Source: Pseudooceanicola nanhaiensis
GTDB taxonomy: Bacteria; Pseudomonadota; Alphaproteobacteria; Rhodobacterales; Rhodobacteraceae
NCBI RefSeq assembly: GCF_020171315.1
Contig: NZ_JAIUZP010000006.1
Span: 372,001-436,000, forward strand
Direction: 5' to 3'
DNA length: 64,000 bases
Numbering within the stretch: the first letter of the stretch is position 1; the number at the start of each line of letters is the position of its first letter. Below are positions 46,881-56,171 of this stretch, one piece after another. Below the pieces are notes generated by a model. That model ran no database searches and was not told the origin of the DNA. It saw only the letters and a program-made list of their open reading frames with translations. The position numbers were made by a program, and so were the translations under genes.

Positions 46881-48185
46881 ATGCGCCCCGCCGCGCTGCC
46901 GCCGCTCTTCCATCTCTATTCCACCGCCGCCCGCCTTCTCGCCCCCGTGCTCCGCCGTCGCCTGACGGAGAAGCACCTGCGCGAGGGCGGCGATCCCGCC
47001 CGCGTGAGCGAACGCTTCGGCCGCGCCACCCTGCCCCGGCCCGCGGGCCCGCTGCTCTGGGTCCATGCCGTGTCGGTCGGCGAAACGGTCTCGGCCCTGC
47101 CCCTGATCGAGGCAGCCCTGGCCGAGGACCCCGCGCTTCACGCGCTCTTGACCACCACCACGATCACCTCGGCCCAGATCGCCGCCGACCGCCTGCCCGC
47201 CCGCGCGCAGCACCAGTTCGCGCCCATCGACGTGCCGCAGGTCTTTGCCCGGTTCCTCGCCCACTGGCGCCCCGACATCGCCGTCCTGACCGAAAGCGAG
47301 ATCTGGCCTGGCCAGATCGCCACCCTGCACCGCCGCGGCATCCCGCTGGCCATGGTGAACGCCCGGCTCTCGGCCTCCAGCGCGCGCGGTTGGCAGCGGT
47401 TCGCCCCGCGCCTCGCCCGGGCGCTCTTCTCCCGCGTAGCGCTGATCCTCGCGCAGGACGCAGGCACCAAGACCCGGATGGAGGCGCTCGGCGCCGATCC
47501 CGCCCAGATCGAGGTCACCGGCTCGCTCAAGACCGCCGCCTCCCCGCTCAAGGTCGACCCGCAGGCGCTCGCCGCGCTCACCACCGCCATCGGCCATCGC
47601 CCGCTCTGGGTTGCCGCCTCGACCCATCCGGGTGAGGAGGAGATCCTCCTCGACACCCACAAGGCGCTTCAGGCCGATCACCCCGAGGCGCTGCTCCTCC
47701 TCGCCCCGCGCCATCCCGACCGGGCACAGGAGGTGGCCGCGCTGATCACCGCCCGGGACCTTAGCCATTCCACCCGCTCCGCAGACGCGCTGCCCGGCCC
47801 ACGCGATCAGGTCTTCCTCGCCGATACGCTTGGCGAGATGGGCCTGTGGTTCTCCGCGGCGCCGGTGGCCTTCATGGGCGGCTCGCTCCTCGACAACATC
47901 GGCGGCCATAACCCGGTGGAACCGGCGCAGGCGGGCTGCGCCATCCTCTCCGGCCCCTATGTCGCCAACGCCGAGGAGCTCTACACCGCGCTGACTGCCG
48001 CCGGCGGTGCGCAGCTTGTCGCGCCCGAGCCCCCCGCCCTTGCCGCCGCCCTCGCCCCCCTGCTAGAGGGAGCCACCGAGAGGGGCGCCCGGGCCCGCGA
48101 CTGGGTCCGCAGCGCCGCGGCCCGCCCGCAGGAGATCGCCCGCCGCATCCGCGCCCTCGCGCCGCAGAAGGATCCGCAGCCATGA
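46881..48185 (+). CDS. waaA: 3-deoxy-D-manno-octulosonic acid (Kdo) transferase
   Basis: A 434-residue membrane-anchored glycosyltransferase that adds Kdo to lipid A precursor. The N-terminal hydrophobic anchor (LFHLYSTAARLLAPVLRRRL) is followed by VHAVSVGETVSALPLIEAAL, ESEIWPG and the donor-site glycine-rich segment GSLLDNIGGHNPVEPAQAGC. It follows moaA by eight bases and overlaps the next gene by four (ATGA). Confidence 0.93.
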   Translation: MRPAALPPLFHLYSTAARLLAPVLRRRLTEKHLREGGDPARVSERFGRATLPRPAGPLLWVHAVSVGETVSALPLIEAALAEDPALHALLTTTTITSAQIAADRLPARAQHQFAPIDVPQVFARFLAHWRPDIAVLTESEIWPGQIATLHRRGIPLAMVNARLSASSARGWQRFAPRLARALFSRVALILAQDAGTKTRMEALGADPAQIEVTGSLKTAASPLKVDPQALAALTTAIGHRPLWVAASTHPGEEEILLDTHKALQADHPEALLLLAPRHPDRAQEVAALITARDLSHSTRSADALPGPRDQVFLADTLGEMGLWFSAAPVAFMGGSLLDNIGGHNPVEPAQAGCAILSGPYVANAEELYTALTAAGGAQLVAPEPPALAAALAPLLEGATERGARARDWVRSAAARPQEIARRIRALAPQKDPQP

Positions 48186-49261
48186 CCGAGACGCCCGAAG
48201 TTTTCGTCACCAATTACAACAAGCGGTTCACCGGCGTCTCCTCCACCGCCGCGCGCATGGCGCTGACCCACCTCAAGCGCTACCGCCTCGCCCTCGTCGG
48301 CCATCCGCTGCCGCTCGCGGGCCTGCCCGCGCCGATCACCCCGGCCGAGGCGCGCCGCCTCAGCAAGACGCCCCCCGCGGGCCGTCCCTTCGCCATCTGG
48401 CACGTGCGCCGCGACCCCGAGATGATCTCGGCCCTCTGGGCGCGCGACGTGCTGCGCCTGCCGATCAAGACGGTCTTCACCTCCGCCGCTCGGCACCGGC
48501 ACTCCGCCTTCCCCCGCTGGCTGATCTCGCGCATGGATGCCGTGGTCGCCACCTCGGAGGAAGCTGCCAGCTTCTTCCCCGCCGTGGCCGCCACCCTGTC
48601 CCACGGCGTCGACCTCGAGCAGTTCAAGCCGGTCCCGGACCGCGCCGCCGCCTGGGCCGCGCTGCCCTATGGCGGCAAGAAGGGCGTCGCCATCATCGGC
48701 CGCGTCCGCCCCGAGAAGGGCACCGACATCTTCGTCGATGCAATGATCAAGGTCTGCCAGCAGGACCCGGATGTCACGGCGCTCGTCATGGGCATGGCCA
48801 AACCCTCGGAAGAGGCCTTCCTCAAGGACCTCAAGGACCGCGTCGCCAAGGCAGGCCTCACCGAGCGCATCCTCTTCCCCGGCTTCGTCAGCCACGAAGA
48901 CCAGCTCGCCCTGATGCCCGCCCTCTCCCTCGTGGTGAACGTGGCGCGCTACGAACCCTTCGGCGTCGTGCCGGTCGAGGGCATGGCGGCGGGCACGCCC
49001 TTCGTCTGCTCCGACACCGGCTACTACCGCCAGTTCTCCGCCGGAGAGACCACCGGCCTCATCGTGCCGCCCGGTGACGTGGAGGCCCCGGCCCAGGCCG
49101 TAGCCCGCCTGCTTGCCGACCCCGCGAAGATCGAGGAGATGGGCGCCAAGGGCCGCGCCCTGGCCGCCGCCGAACACTCGATCCAGCGCGAAGCCGACGG
49201 CGTGGCCGAGATCTACGAACGCCTCTGGGCCGGCGAAAACCTCGCCGTCCACCGCGGCTGA
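48182..49261 (+). CDS. Glycosyltransferase family 4 (LPS core mannosyltransferase type)
   Basis: A 359-residue GT-B enzyme. The N-terminal region has FAIWHVRRDPEMISALWARD and LSHGVDLEQFKP; the donor domain has IGRVRPEKGTDIFVDAM and ARYEPFGVVPVEGMAAGTPF with the E-x7-E pattern. It resembles LpcC-type core mannosyltransferases, which add mannose to Kdo, and its coupling to waaA supports an LPS core role. The sugar donor is inferred. Confidence 0.85.
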   Translation: MTETPEVFVTNYNKRFTGVSSTAARMALTHLKRYRLALVGHPLPLAGLPAPITPAEARRLSKTPPAGRPFAIWHVRRDPEMISALWARDVLRLPIKTVFTSAARHRHSAFPRWLISRMDAVVATSEEAASFFPAVAATLSHGVDLEQFKPVPDRAAAWAALPYGGKKGVAIIGRVRPEKGTDIFVDAMIKVCQQDPDVTALVMGMAKPSEEAFLKDLKDRVAKAGLTERILFPGFVSHEDQLALMPALSLVVNVARYEPFGVVPVEGMAAGTPFVCSDTGYYRQFSAGETTGLIVPPGDVEAPAQAVARLLADPAKIEEMGAKGRALAAAEHSIQREADGVAEIYERLWAGENLAVHRG

Positions 49262-49269
49262 CCCCTCCA

Positions 49270-49326
49270 TTTTCTTGCCGAAAATATCCCGGGGGAGGCC
49301 CCTCCGGGGCCGGGGGCAGCGCCCCC
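49270..49326. repeat. Second copy of the AAATATCCC element and GGGGGCAGCGCCCCC hairpin
   Basis: 49270-49300 carries GCCGAAAATATCCC followed by a GGGGGAGGCC stretch. 49312-49326 is a hairpin with arms GGGGGC/GCCCCC. Compare 38447-38560. Confidence 0.6.
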
Positions 49327-49368
49327 TGACCACATAGGAAAAACGCGCCACGGTCCCCGCAGCGCGCC

Positions 49369-49426
49369 CAAAATTCTTCGAAGAATTTTGCCAGGAATTT
49401 TCGAAATAAACTTCCAAGATTCTTGG
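49369..49426. repeat. Compound palindrome, locus 4 (one half eroded)
   Basis: 49369-49390 is an intact palindrome (11-base arm CAAAATTCTTC). The abutting partner starts CCAGGAATTTTCGAAA and would continue to TTCTTGG, but a 13-base insertion with TAAACTTCC sits in its right arm, and G replaces A at the fourth position. The right end still pairs with the left end in part. Confidence 0.85.
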
Positions 49427-49477
49427 ACGCGACACCGGCAGGTCCCGCGCCCTTTCAACCTCTGAACCGGGCCCCGA

Positions 49478-50644
49478 TCAGGCCGCCGGCATCCGCTCCT
49501 CGATGATGCCCGCCCACCAGGAACAGCCTGCCGGGATCGCTTCATCGTTGAAGTTGTAGTTCGGGTTGTGCACGTCCGCGCTGTCGCCATTGCCCACGAG
49601 GATATAGGCGCCCGGGCGCTCCTCCAGCATGTAGGCGAAATCCTCGCCGCCCATGGTGATCGGCGCATTCGCCTCGCAGCTGCCCGCGACCTTCTCGGCC
49701 ACGGAGGCGGCGAAGGCGGTCTGCTCCTCGCTGTTCACCATCGCCGGATAGCCCGGCAGCCACTTGATCTCGGCCTCGGCGTCGAAGGTGGCGGCCGCCC
49801 CGGTGGCGATCGCCTTCAGCCGGGTCTCGGCCAGCTCGCGCGCGGCTTTCGTCATGGTGCGGATCGTCCCGCGCAGGGTGACGAAGGCCGGGATCACGTT
49901 GAACGCCTTGGACGAGCTCTCGATCGAGGTGACGGAGACGACGATCTCGTCGACCGGATCGGCATTGCGGCTGGCGATGCTCTGCAGGGCGCTCACCATA
50001 TGGGCGGAGGCGACCACGGGATCGACGGTCTGGTGCGGCTTGGCACCGTGGCCGCCACGGCCCACGACCTTGATCTCGAACTGGTCGGTAGCGGCGAAGA
50101 AGGCACCGGGACGGATCGCGAACTGGCCCAGCGGGATCCCTGGCCAGTTGTGCATGCCATAGACTTCCTGGATGCCGAATTTCTCCATCATCCCGTCTTC
50201 GCACATCTCGCGGCCGCCGCCGCCGCCTTCCTCTGCGGGCTGGAAGATGATGATGGCGGTGCCGTCGAAGTTGCGGGTCTCGGCCAGGTACTTGGCCGCG
50301 CCGAGCAGCATGGCGGTGTGGCCGTCATGGCCGCAGGCATGCATCGCCCCGGGCGTCTTGGAGGCATAGTCCAGCCCGGTCTGTTCGTGGATCGGCAGCG
50401 CGTCCATGTCGGCGCGCAGGCCGATGACCTTGCCCGAGGTGTCGGTCTTGCCGCGGATCACGCCCACGACGCCGGTGCGCCCGATGCCGGTGACCACCTC
50501 GTCACAGCCAAAGGCCTTCAGCTTCTCCTCGACCAGCGCCGAGGTGCGGTGGGTCTCGAAGAGGATCTCGGGGTTCTCGTGCAGGTCACGGCGCCATTCG
50601 GTGATCTCGGGCAGAAGCTCGGCAAAACGGTTCTTCACTGGCAT
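49478..50644 (-). CDS. M20 family amidohydrolase (N-acyl amino acid hydrolase type)
   Basis: A 388-residue metallopeptidase-like enzyme. Metal-binding signatures are GLRADMDALPIHE, ACGHDGHTAMLLGAA and HNWPGIPLGQ; the dimerisation-domain region follows FEIKVVGRGGHGAKPH, and the end has MGGEDFAYML. This is the HipO/aminoacylase type, which removes acyl groups from amino acids or peptides. It lies four bases after argE, likely the same operon, next to a peptide transporter. Confidence 0.88.
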   Translation of the reverse strand: MPVKNRFAELLPEITEWRRDLHENPEILFETHRTSALVEEKLKAFGCDEVVTGIGRTGVVGVIRGKTDTSGKVIGLRADMDALPIHEQTGLDYASKTPGAMHACGHDGHTAMLLGAAKYLAETRNFDGTAIIIFQPAEEGGGGGREMCEDGMMEKFGIQEVYGMHNWPGIPLGQFAIRPGAFFAATDQFEIKVVGRGGHGAKPHQTVDPVVASAHMVSALQSIASRNADPVDEIVVSVTSIESSSKAFNVIPAFVTLRGTIRTMTKAARELAETRLKAIATGAAATFDAEAEIKWLPGYPAMVNSEEQTAFAASVAEKVAGSCEANAPITMGGEDFAYMLEERPGAYILVGNGDSADVHNPNYNFNDEAIPAGCSWWAGIIEERMPAA

Positions 50645-50648
50645 GGTC

Positions 50649-51863
50649 TTATCCTTCCGAAAGGCTGTCCAGCAGGCGCTCCATGAAGGCGTGGCCCGCG
50701 TTGAACTGGTCGATGGTGATGAATTCGTCGGGCTGGTGGGCCTGCGCGATGTCGCCCGGTCCGCAGACCACGGCCGAGAAGCCGTGGCGCTGGAAGTAGC
50801 CCGCCTCGGTCCCGTAGCTGACCACGTGGGTGCCGTTGTCGCCGGTGATCCGGCGCACGAAGGCCTCTGCCTCGCCTGCGTCCTCGGGCACGAGGCCGGG
50901 GCCGCCGAACTTCTTGGTCAGGGTGATGCCCGCATCCGGATGGATCGCCTTCATGCCGGCCTCGACCTCGGCCACCTTGGCGCGGAAGGCGGTTTCCCAC
51001 TGCTCGTGGGTGTCGCCGGGCACGATCCGGAAGGAGAGCACGAAGCGGCAGTCCTTGGCGGTGATGTTATGCGCCGTGCCGCCCTCGATGGTGCCGACAT
51101 GGACGTTGGTCCAGGCCGGATCGAAGGGCGCGGCCTTGGGGCCCGGGGTGGCGGCGGCAGAGGCCGCGTTCATCTCGTTGGCCCATTCGATGATCTTGGC
51201 CGCTTCCATGATCGCGCTGACGCCCTTGTGGGACATGGAGGAATGCACCTCGTAGCCGCGCATGTGGACGTCGAAGGCCAGCCCGCCCTTGTGGCCGGTC
51301 ACGGCCTGCATCATCGTCGGCTCCCCGATGATCGCGGCGGAGGCCTTTGGGAACTTGCCCTCGGCGTCGCGGATTAGCGGATCGGCCCCGAGCAGGCCCA
51401 CTTCCTCGTCATAGGTCAGCGCCACCTGCAGCGGACGCGTGATCCCGCGGTGCTGCGCCTCAACCACCGCCCAGATGGCGAGCGCGTCGAAGCTCTTCAT
51501 GTCGGCGCAGCCCCGGCCGTAGTACTTGCCGTCCCGGGTGTCGACCGTGAAAGGCTCGGACGACCACTCCTGACCGTCCACCGGCACCACGTCGGTATGG
51601 CCCGAGAGCACGAGCCCGCCCTCTTCCATCGGTCCCGCGTGGGCCCAGAGCCCGGCCTTGGGCTGATCGGGGTGCAGGTGCCGGTAGGTGGGGACGCCGT
51701 TCTGTTTGAGGTAGTCCTCGACCCAGTCGATCAGCGGCAGGTTGCTGTCGCGGCTGACGGTGGGAAAAGACACGAGCTTTTCCATGATCTCGTAGGGCGT
51801 GAGACGGTTTCCGGAGGCGGCGGTCATCGGGGCATCGGGGTTGGCTGTGGATTGGGCACTCAT
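50649..51863 (-). CDS. argE: Acetylornithine deacetylase (M20 family)
   Basis: A 404-residue zinc hydrolase that releases ornithine and acetate from N-acetylornithine in arginine synthesis. Motifs are LVLSGHTDVVPVDGQEW, YYGRGCADMKSFDALAIW, LTYDEEVGLLGA and DMKSF-type metal ligands. The start is MSAQSTANPD at 51863; a second Met 12 residues later is also possible. It begins a minus-strand pair with the M20 amidohydrolase. Specificity for acetylornithine is likely but not certain. Confidence 0.85.
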   Translation of the reverse strand: MSAQSTANPDAPMTAASGNRLTPYEIMEKLVSFPTVSRDSNLPLIDWVEDYLKQNGVPTYRHLHPDQPKAGLWAHAGPMEEGGLVLSGHTDVVPVDGQEWSSEPFTVDTRDGKYYGRGCADMKSFDALAIWAVVEAQHRGITRPLQVALTYDEEVGLLGADPLIRDAEGKFPKASAAIIGEPTMMQAVTGHKGGLAFDVHMRGYEVHSSMSHKGVSAIMEAAKIIEWANEMNAASAAATPGPKAAPFDPAWTNVHVGTIEGGTAHNITAKDCRFVLSFRIVPGDTHEQWETAFRAKVAEVEAGMKAIHPDAGITLTKKFGGPGLVPEDAGEAEAFVRRITGDNGTHVVSYGTEAGYFQRHGFSAVVCGPGDIAQAHQPDEFITIDQFNAGHAFMERLLDSLSEG

Positions 51864-52272
51864 GGGGCCTTGGGCTTTCTTTCTGTCGGCGCGCCGGGCG
51901 CGCGGCCACCGCGATTCCCGCAGGTGGCGTGATCCGGGGATCGTCTCAGCTTTTGCGCGAGGTGCAAGAGCGGGCGGAGAAAAGCCTTCGGTTCTTGGCA
52001 CGGGCGTGCGGGATGCCGTGGCGGAATGAGGCAGTGGCTGCGTGCAGATGGCTTCCCCCTCAAGGTCACCGCAGAGGGCAGCGCCGTCCCGCGGGGTGGC
52101 GCATAAGCGCCGCCCCAGGGGGGCGGGTCGGCGCTGCCCGGCCTCACGGCCGGGCGGGGGGTGGATGGAAGGTGCAGCGCGGATTCGATCTCTCGACGCC
52201 ATCACACCGTCCGGACCGTGCACGGCAGGACCACACCACAGGACGCCCAAAAAACAGGCGCCCTGCCCGGCC
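51864..52272. other. Gap between the peptide-transporter ATPase and argE
   Basis: 409 bases without a convincing gene. It has two strong hairpins: 52093-52116 (10-base stem with one T/G pair, loop ATAA) and 52136-52155 (8-base stem GCCCGGCC/GGCCGGGC, 4-base loop). Either could terminate the minus-strand ATPase gene that ends at 52273. No other feature was seen. Confidence 0.55.
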
Positions 52273-54093
52273 TCAATACCCGCTGTCGGTCGTCAGGATG
52301 AAGTGATCCTCGCCCACCTGCTCGTAGACCGAAGGCTGCGCGACATAGTCCATGTCGTGGATCGGCGAGGGGATCGGCTTGAACTTCAGCTCGCTCTCGG
52401 CCTTGCGGTTGTGCGGATCGGCCACCGGAACCGCCTGCATCAGCGCCTTGGTATAGGGGTGGCGCGGGTCCTCGAAGACCGCCTGCCGCGAACCGATCTC
52501 GACGATGCGGCCAAGGTACATGACCCCCACCCGGTGCGAGACCCGCTCCACCACCGCCATGTCGTGGCTGATGAAGAGGAAGGACAGCCCCAGATCGGCC
52601 TGCAATTCCATCATCAGGTTCAGCACCTGCGCCTGTACCGACACGTCGAGCGCCGAGACGGCCTCGTCCGCGACGATCAGCTTGGGGTTCAGGGCCAGGG
52701 CGCGGGCAATCGCCACCCGCTGCCGCTGACCGCCGGACAGTTCGTGCGGATAGCGCCGCAGGAAGCTCTTGGGCAGTTCGACCCGCTCAAAGAGCATCTC
52801 CACCCGTTCGCGCAGCTTGGCGCCCGAGGCGGTGCCGTAGTTCCGCATCGGCTCGGCCACCTGATCCATCAGGGTCATCTGGGGATTGAGCGAGGCAAAC
52901 GGATCCTGGAACACCATCTGCATGTCGAGCCGCGCCTTCCGCAGCGCGCCCTGATCGAGCGCCATGATGTCGGTGCCATCGAGGTTGATCTGCCCCGACT
53001 GCGGCTCCACCAGCCGCAGGATCGAGCGCCCGCAGGTGGATTTCCCGCAGCCGGATTCGCCCACGAGGCTCAGCGTCTGGCCGCGCATCAGGTCGAAGGA
53101 CACGTCTTCGACCGCGTGGACCTGTGCCACGGTGCGGCGGAAGAAGCCGCCCTTCACCGGGAATCGCGTGGTCAGGTTCTTGACCGAAAGCAGCACCTCG
53201 TCGGTGCCGGGGATCGGCTTGATCTCGCCCTGGTCGCGGCCCAGCAGGCGCATCGGCTCGGGCGCGGACTTGCCGGTCATCTCGCCCAGCTTGGGCACGG
53301 CGGCCAGCAGGGCCTTGGTATAGGGGTGCTGCGGGTTCTCGAAGATCTGGGCGACGGGCCCCTCTTCGACCTTGTTGCCACGGAACATGACCACCACGCG
53401 GTCGGCCATCTGGGCGACAACGGCCATGTCGTGGGTGATGAACATCACCGCGGTGCCGGTCTCGCGCTTGAGGCGGTTCATCAGGGCGAGGATCTCGGCC
53501 TGGATCGTCACGTCGAGCGCGGTGGTGGGTTCGTCCGCGATCAGCAGGCGCGGCTCGCAGGCAAGCGCCATGGCGATCACCACCCGCTGACGCATCCCGC
53601 CGGACAGCTCATGCGGATACTGCTTCAGGCGGCGCTCCGGCTCGGGGATGCGGACCTGCTTGAGCAGCTCCAGCGCGCGGGCCGTGGCGGCCTCCTTGCT
53701 CAGCCCCTTGTGCAGGCGCAGGCCCTCGGTCAGCTGGCGGCCCACGGTGAAGACCGGGTTCAGCGCGGTCATCGGCTCCTGGAAGATCATCCCGATCTCG
53801 TTGCCGCGGATCGTGCGCATCAGCGACTGGTCCGCCTTGGCGAGGTCCAGCTCCTTGCCGTCCTTGCGGTCAAAGATCAGCCGCCCGCCGGCGATCTCGC
53901 CGCCGCCGAATTCCACCAGCCGCATCATCGAGAGCGAGGACACCGACTTGCCGGAGCCGGATTCGCCCACGATGCAGACGGTTTCGCCGGGATTGACGGA
54001 GAAGGACACGTCCTCGACGCCCGCAACGGGGCCGTCCTTGGTCTGAAACTCCACGCGGAGGTTCTCGATCCGGGCGATCGGCTGGTCGAGCAT
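52273..54093 (-). CDS. Peptide ABC transporter ATP-binding protein with two fused ATPase domains
   Basis: A 606-residue protein equal to a DppD-DppF fusion. Both halves are intact: Walker A GESGSGKS (residues 43-50) and GESGCGKS (about 343-350), signatures LSGGMRQRV and LSGGQRQRV, Walker B with [11 protein letters not shown] and [12 protein letters not shown]. It energises import of oligo- or dipeptides through the permeases encoded on the opposite strand. The start ATG at 54093 has AAAGGG upstream. It is transcribed divergently from the substrate-binding protein gene. Confidence 0.93.
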   Translation of the reverse strand: MLDQPIARIENLRVEFQTKDGPVAGVEDVSFSVNPGETVCIVGESGSGKSVSSLSMMRLVEFGGGEIAGGRLIFDRKDGKELDLAKADQSLMRTIRGNEIGMIFQEPMTALNPVFTVGRQLTEGLRLHKGLSKEAATARALELLKQVRIPEPERRLKQYPHELSGGMRQRVVIAMALACEPRLLIADEPTTALDVTIQAEILALMNRLKRETGTAVMFITHDMAVVAQMADRVVVMFRGNKVEEGPVAQIFENPQHPYTKALLAAVPKLGEMTGKSAPEPMRLLGRDQGEIKPIPGTDEVLLSVKNLTTRFPVKGGFFRRTVAQVHAVEDVSFDLMRGQTLSLVGESGCGKSTCGRSILRLVEPQSGQINLDGTDIMALDQGALRKARLDMQMVFQDPFASLNPQMTLMDQVAEPMRNYGTASGAKLRERVEMLFERVELPKSFLRRYPHELSGGQRQRVAIARALALNPKLIVADEAVSALDVSVQAQVLNLMMELQADLGLSFLFISHDMAVVERVSHRVGVMYLGRIVEIGSRQAVFEDPRHPYTKALMQAVPVADPHNRKAESELKFKPIPSPIHDMDYVAQPSVYEQVGEDHFILTTDSGY

Positions 54094-54363
54094 CTGGGGG
54101 CACCCTTTCTGGTGAGAGATTGTGCAGAGGCTACAGACAGGCAAACGCCCCTGTCAAACCTGTGTGATGGCTCCCTCAGCGTCAGCTTTCAGCGAGGCTT
54201 GCAATTTGAGCGCATACAGTTTTGCATATCCGCAACCGTGGGGCGGATCCGAGGGGATTTGCGGGAAACTATCAGATGGGGGGCGCCGTCCACGGACCAA
54301 CGCCCCTTATTGTACTTGGCGCCGGACCAGAAAGAGCCCGGGCCATCCAACTAGGAGAGTGAG

Positions 54364-56067
54364 ATGCGTACGAAATCCCTACTGCTGGGCGCTGCCGCAG
54401 CCCTCGCGATGGCCCCTGCGGCCATGGCAGAGCGTGGCGCAGACGGCCACGTCAACGTGATCTACTGGCAGGCGCCGTCGATCCTGAACCCCTATCTCTC
54501 GGGCGGCACCAAGGACATCGAATCGTCCTCCATCGTGGTTGAGCCCCTCGGCCGTTACGACCAGGACGGCAATCTCGTTCCCTATCTCGCCACCGAAATC
54601 CCCACGCTGGAAAACGGCGGCGTCTCCGAGGACCTGACCTCGATCACCTGGAAACTGAAAGAGGGCCTGCTGTGGTCCGACGGCACCCCGGTGACCTCGA
54701 AGGACGTGGTCTTCACCGCTGAATACTGCATGCATCCCGATGGGGGCTGTGCCCAGCTGGCCAAGTTCAACAACGTCGCCAGCGTCGAGGCCATCGACGA
54801 CCTGACCGTGAAGGTCACCTTCGAGAACGCCCAACCGAACCCCTATGGCCCCTTCATGGGCGGCCAGTCGCCGATTCTTCAGGCAGCACAGTTCGCCGAC
54901 TGCCTCGGCGCCGCCGCCCCCCAGTGCACCGAGGCCAACTTCGGCCCGATCGGCACCGGCCCGTTCAAAGTCGATGAATTCCGTCCCAACGACGTGATCT
55001 CGCTCTCGGCCAACCCGAACTACCGCGATCCGGCGAAACCCGCCTTCGCCACCATGACCTTCAAGGGCGGCGGCGACGCGGCAGCGGCCGGTCGTGCGGT
55101 TCTGGAAACCGGCGAATTCGACTACGCCTGGAACCTCCAGCTGGCCCCCGAGGTCATCGCGGAGATGGAAGCCGGCGGCAAGGGCAAGACCGTGGTCGGC
55201 TTCGGCACGCTGGTCGAGCGGATCGAGATGAACCTCACCAACCCCTCGTCCGACCTGCCGCCCGAGACCCGTTCGACCGTCGCGGAACCGCACCCGATCC
55301 TGTCGGACTTCAAGGTCCGCAAGGCGCTGTCCATGGCGATCGACCGCGAACTGCTGACCGAGCTGGGCTACGGTCAGGCCGGCCGCGCGACCTGCAACCT
55401 CGTGCCCTCGCCCGAGATGTACGCCTCGGAAACCAACACCGAGTGCCTGACCCAGGACATCGAAGGCGCCAAGGCGCTGCTCGACGAGGCTGGCTGGACC
55501 GTGGGTGCCGGTGGCATCCGCGAGAAGGACGGCATGAAGCTGAAGCTTCTGTACCAGACCTCCACCAACGCCGTGCGTCAGGACTTCCAGGCCCTGATCA
55601 AGCAGTGGTGGGGCGAGATCGGCGTCGAGACCGAGCTGCGCAACGTCTCCGGTTCGGTCTTCTTCGGTGGTGACCCGGGCTCGCCCGACACCTTCCAAAA
55701 GTTCTATGCCGACGTGGAAATGTACGCGAACAACTTCGACGGCACCGACCCGCAGTCCTACCTGTCGATGTACGCATGCGGCAACGAGCCCAAGCCCTCG
55801 AGCCAGTGGCAGGGTGAGAACATCAACCGCTTCTGCAACGAAGAGTATGATGCCCTCCTGAAGGAACTGGCCCAGACCGGTGAGCTCGAGAAGCGCGGCG
55901 AACTGGCCAAGAAGCTGAACGACATCATCACCAAGGAAACCATGACCATCGTCCCGCTGGTGGACCGTGGCCGTGTCTCCGCCCATTCCAACACCCTGGG
56001 CGGCGTGGTGCTGAACACCTGGGACAGCGAACTGTGGAACGTCGCTGACTGGTACCGGATCAAGTAA
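54364..56067 (+). CDS. Peptide ABC transporter substrate-binding protein (DppA/OppA family)
   Basis: A 567-residue periplasmic binding protein. The signal peptide is residues 1-22 (RTKSLLLGAAAALAMAPAAMA), and GGAGAGTGAG precedes the ATG. The family-5 solute-binding core shows the YWQAPSILNPYLSGGT start, LKEGLLWSDGTPVTSKDVVF and KVRKALSMAIDRELL. Cysteine pairs in the mature part (for example TAEYCMHPDGGC) could form disulfides. It delivers peptides to the permease pair; the exact ligand is unknown. Confidence 0.93.
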   Translation: MRTKSLLLGAAAALAMAPAAMAERGADGHVNVIYWQAPSILNPYLSGGTKDIESSSIVVEPLGRYDQDGNLVPYLATEIPTLENGGVSEDLTSITWKLKEGLLWSDGTPVTSKDVVFTAEYCMHPDGGCAQLAKFNNVASVEAIDDLTVKVTFENAQPNPYGPFMGGQSPILQAAQFADCLGAAAPQCTEANFGPIGTGPFKVDEFRPNDVISLSANPNYRDPAKPAFATMTFKGGGDAAAAGRAVLETGEFDYAWNLQLAPEVIAEMEAGGKGKTVVGFGTLVERIEMNLTNPSSDLPPETRSTVAEPHPILSDFKVRKALSMAIDRELLTELGYGQAGRATCNLVPSPEMYASETNTECLTQDIEGAKALLDEAGWTVGAGGIREKDGMKLKLLYQTSTNAVRQDFQALIKQWWGEIGVETELRNVSGSVFFGGDPGSPDTFQKFYADVEMYANNFDGTDPQSYLSMYACGNEPKPSSQWQGENINRFCNEEYDALLKELAQTGELEKRGELAKKLNDIITKETMTIVPLVDRGRVSAHSNTLGGVVLNTWDSELWNVADWYRIK

Positions 56068-56080
56068 TCCACTGATCCCC

Positions 56081-56103
56081 GGGGGCGCGTTCGCCGCGCC
56101 CCC
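56081..56103 (+). terminator. Hairpin between the substrate-binding and permease genes
   Basis: A perfect 9-base stem (GGGGGCGCG/CGCGCCCCC), 5-base loop and a TTT after it, 13 bases past the stop. Such structures at this position often protect the abundant binding-protein transcript while letting some transcription run into the permeases. Confidence 0.6.
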
Positions 56104-56171
56104 TTTCCGCCGCTGCGGGCCTCTTCCGTGCCCCCGCAGCGACCTTTCCTCCGGATCACGGACCCGCCCAG

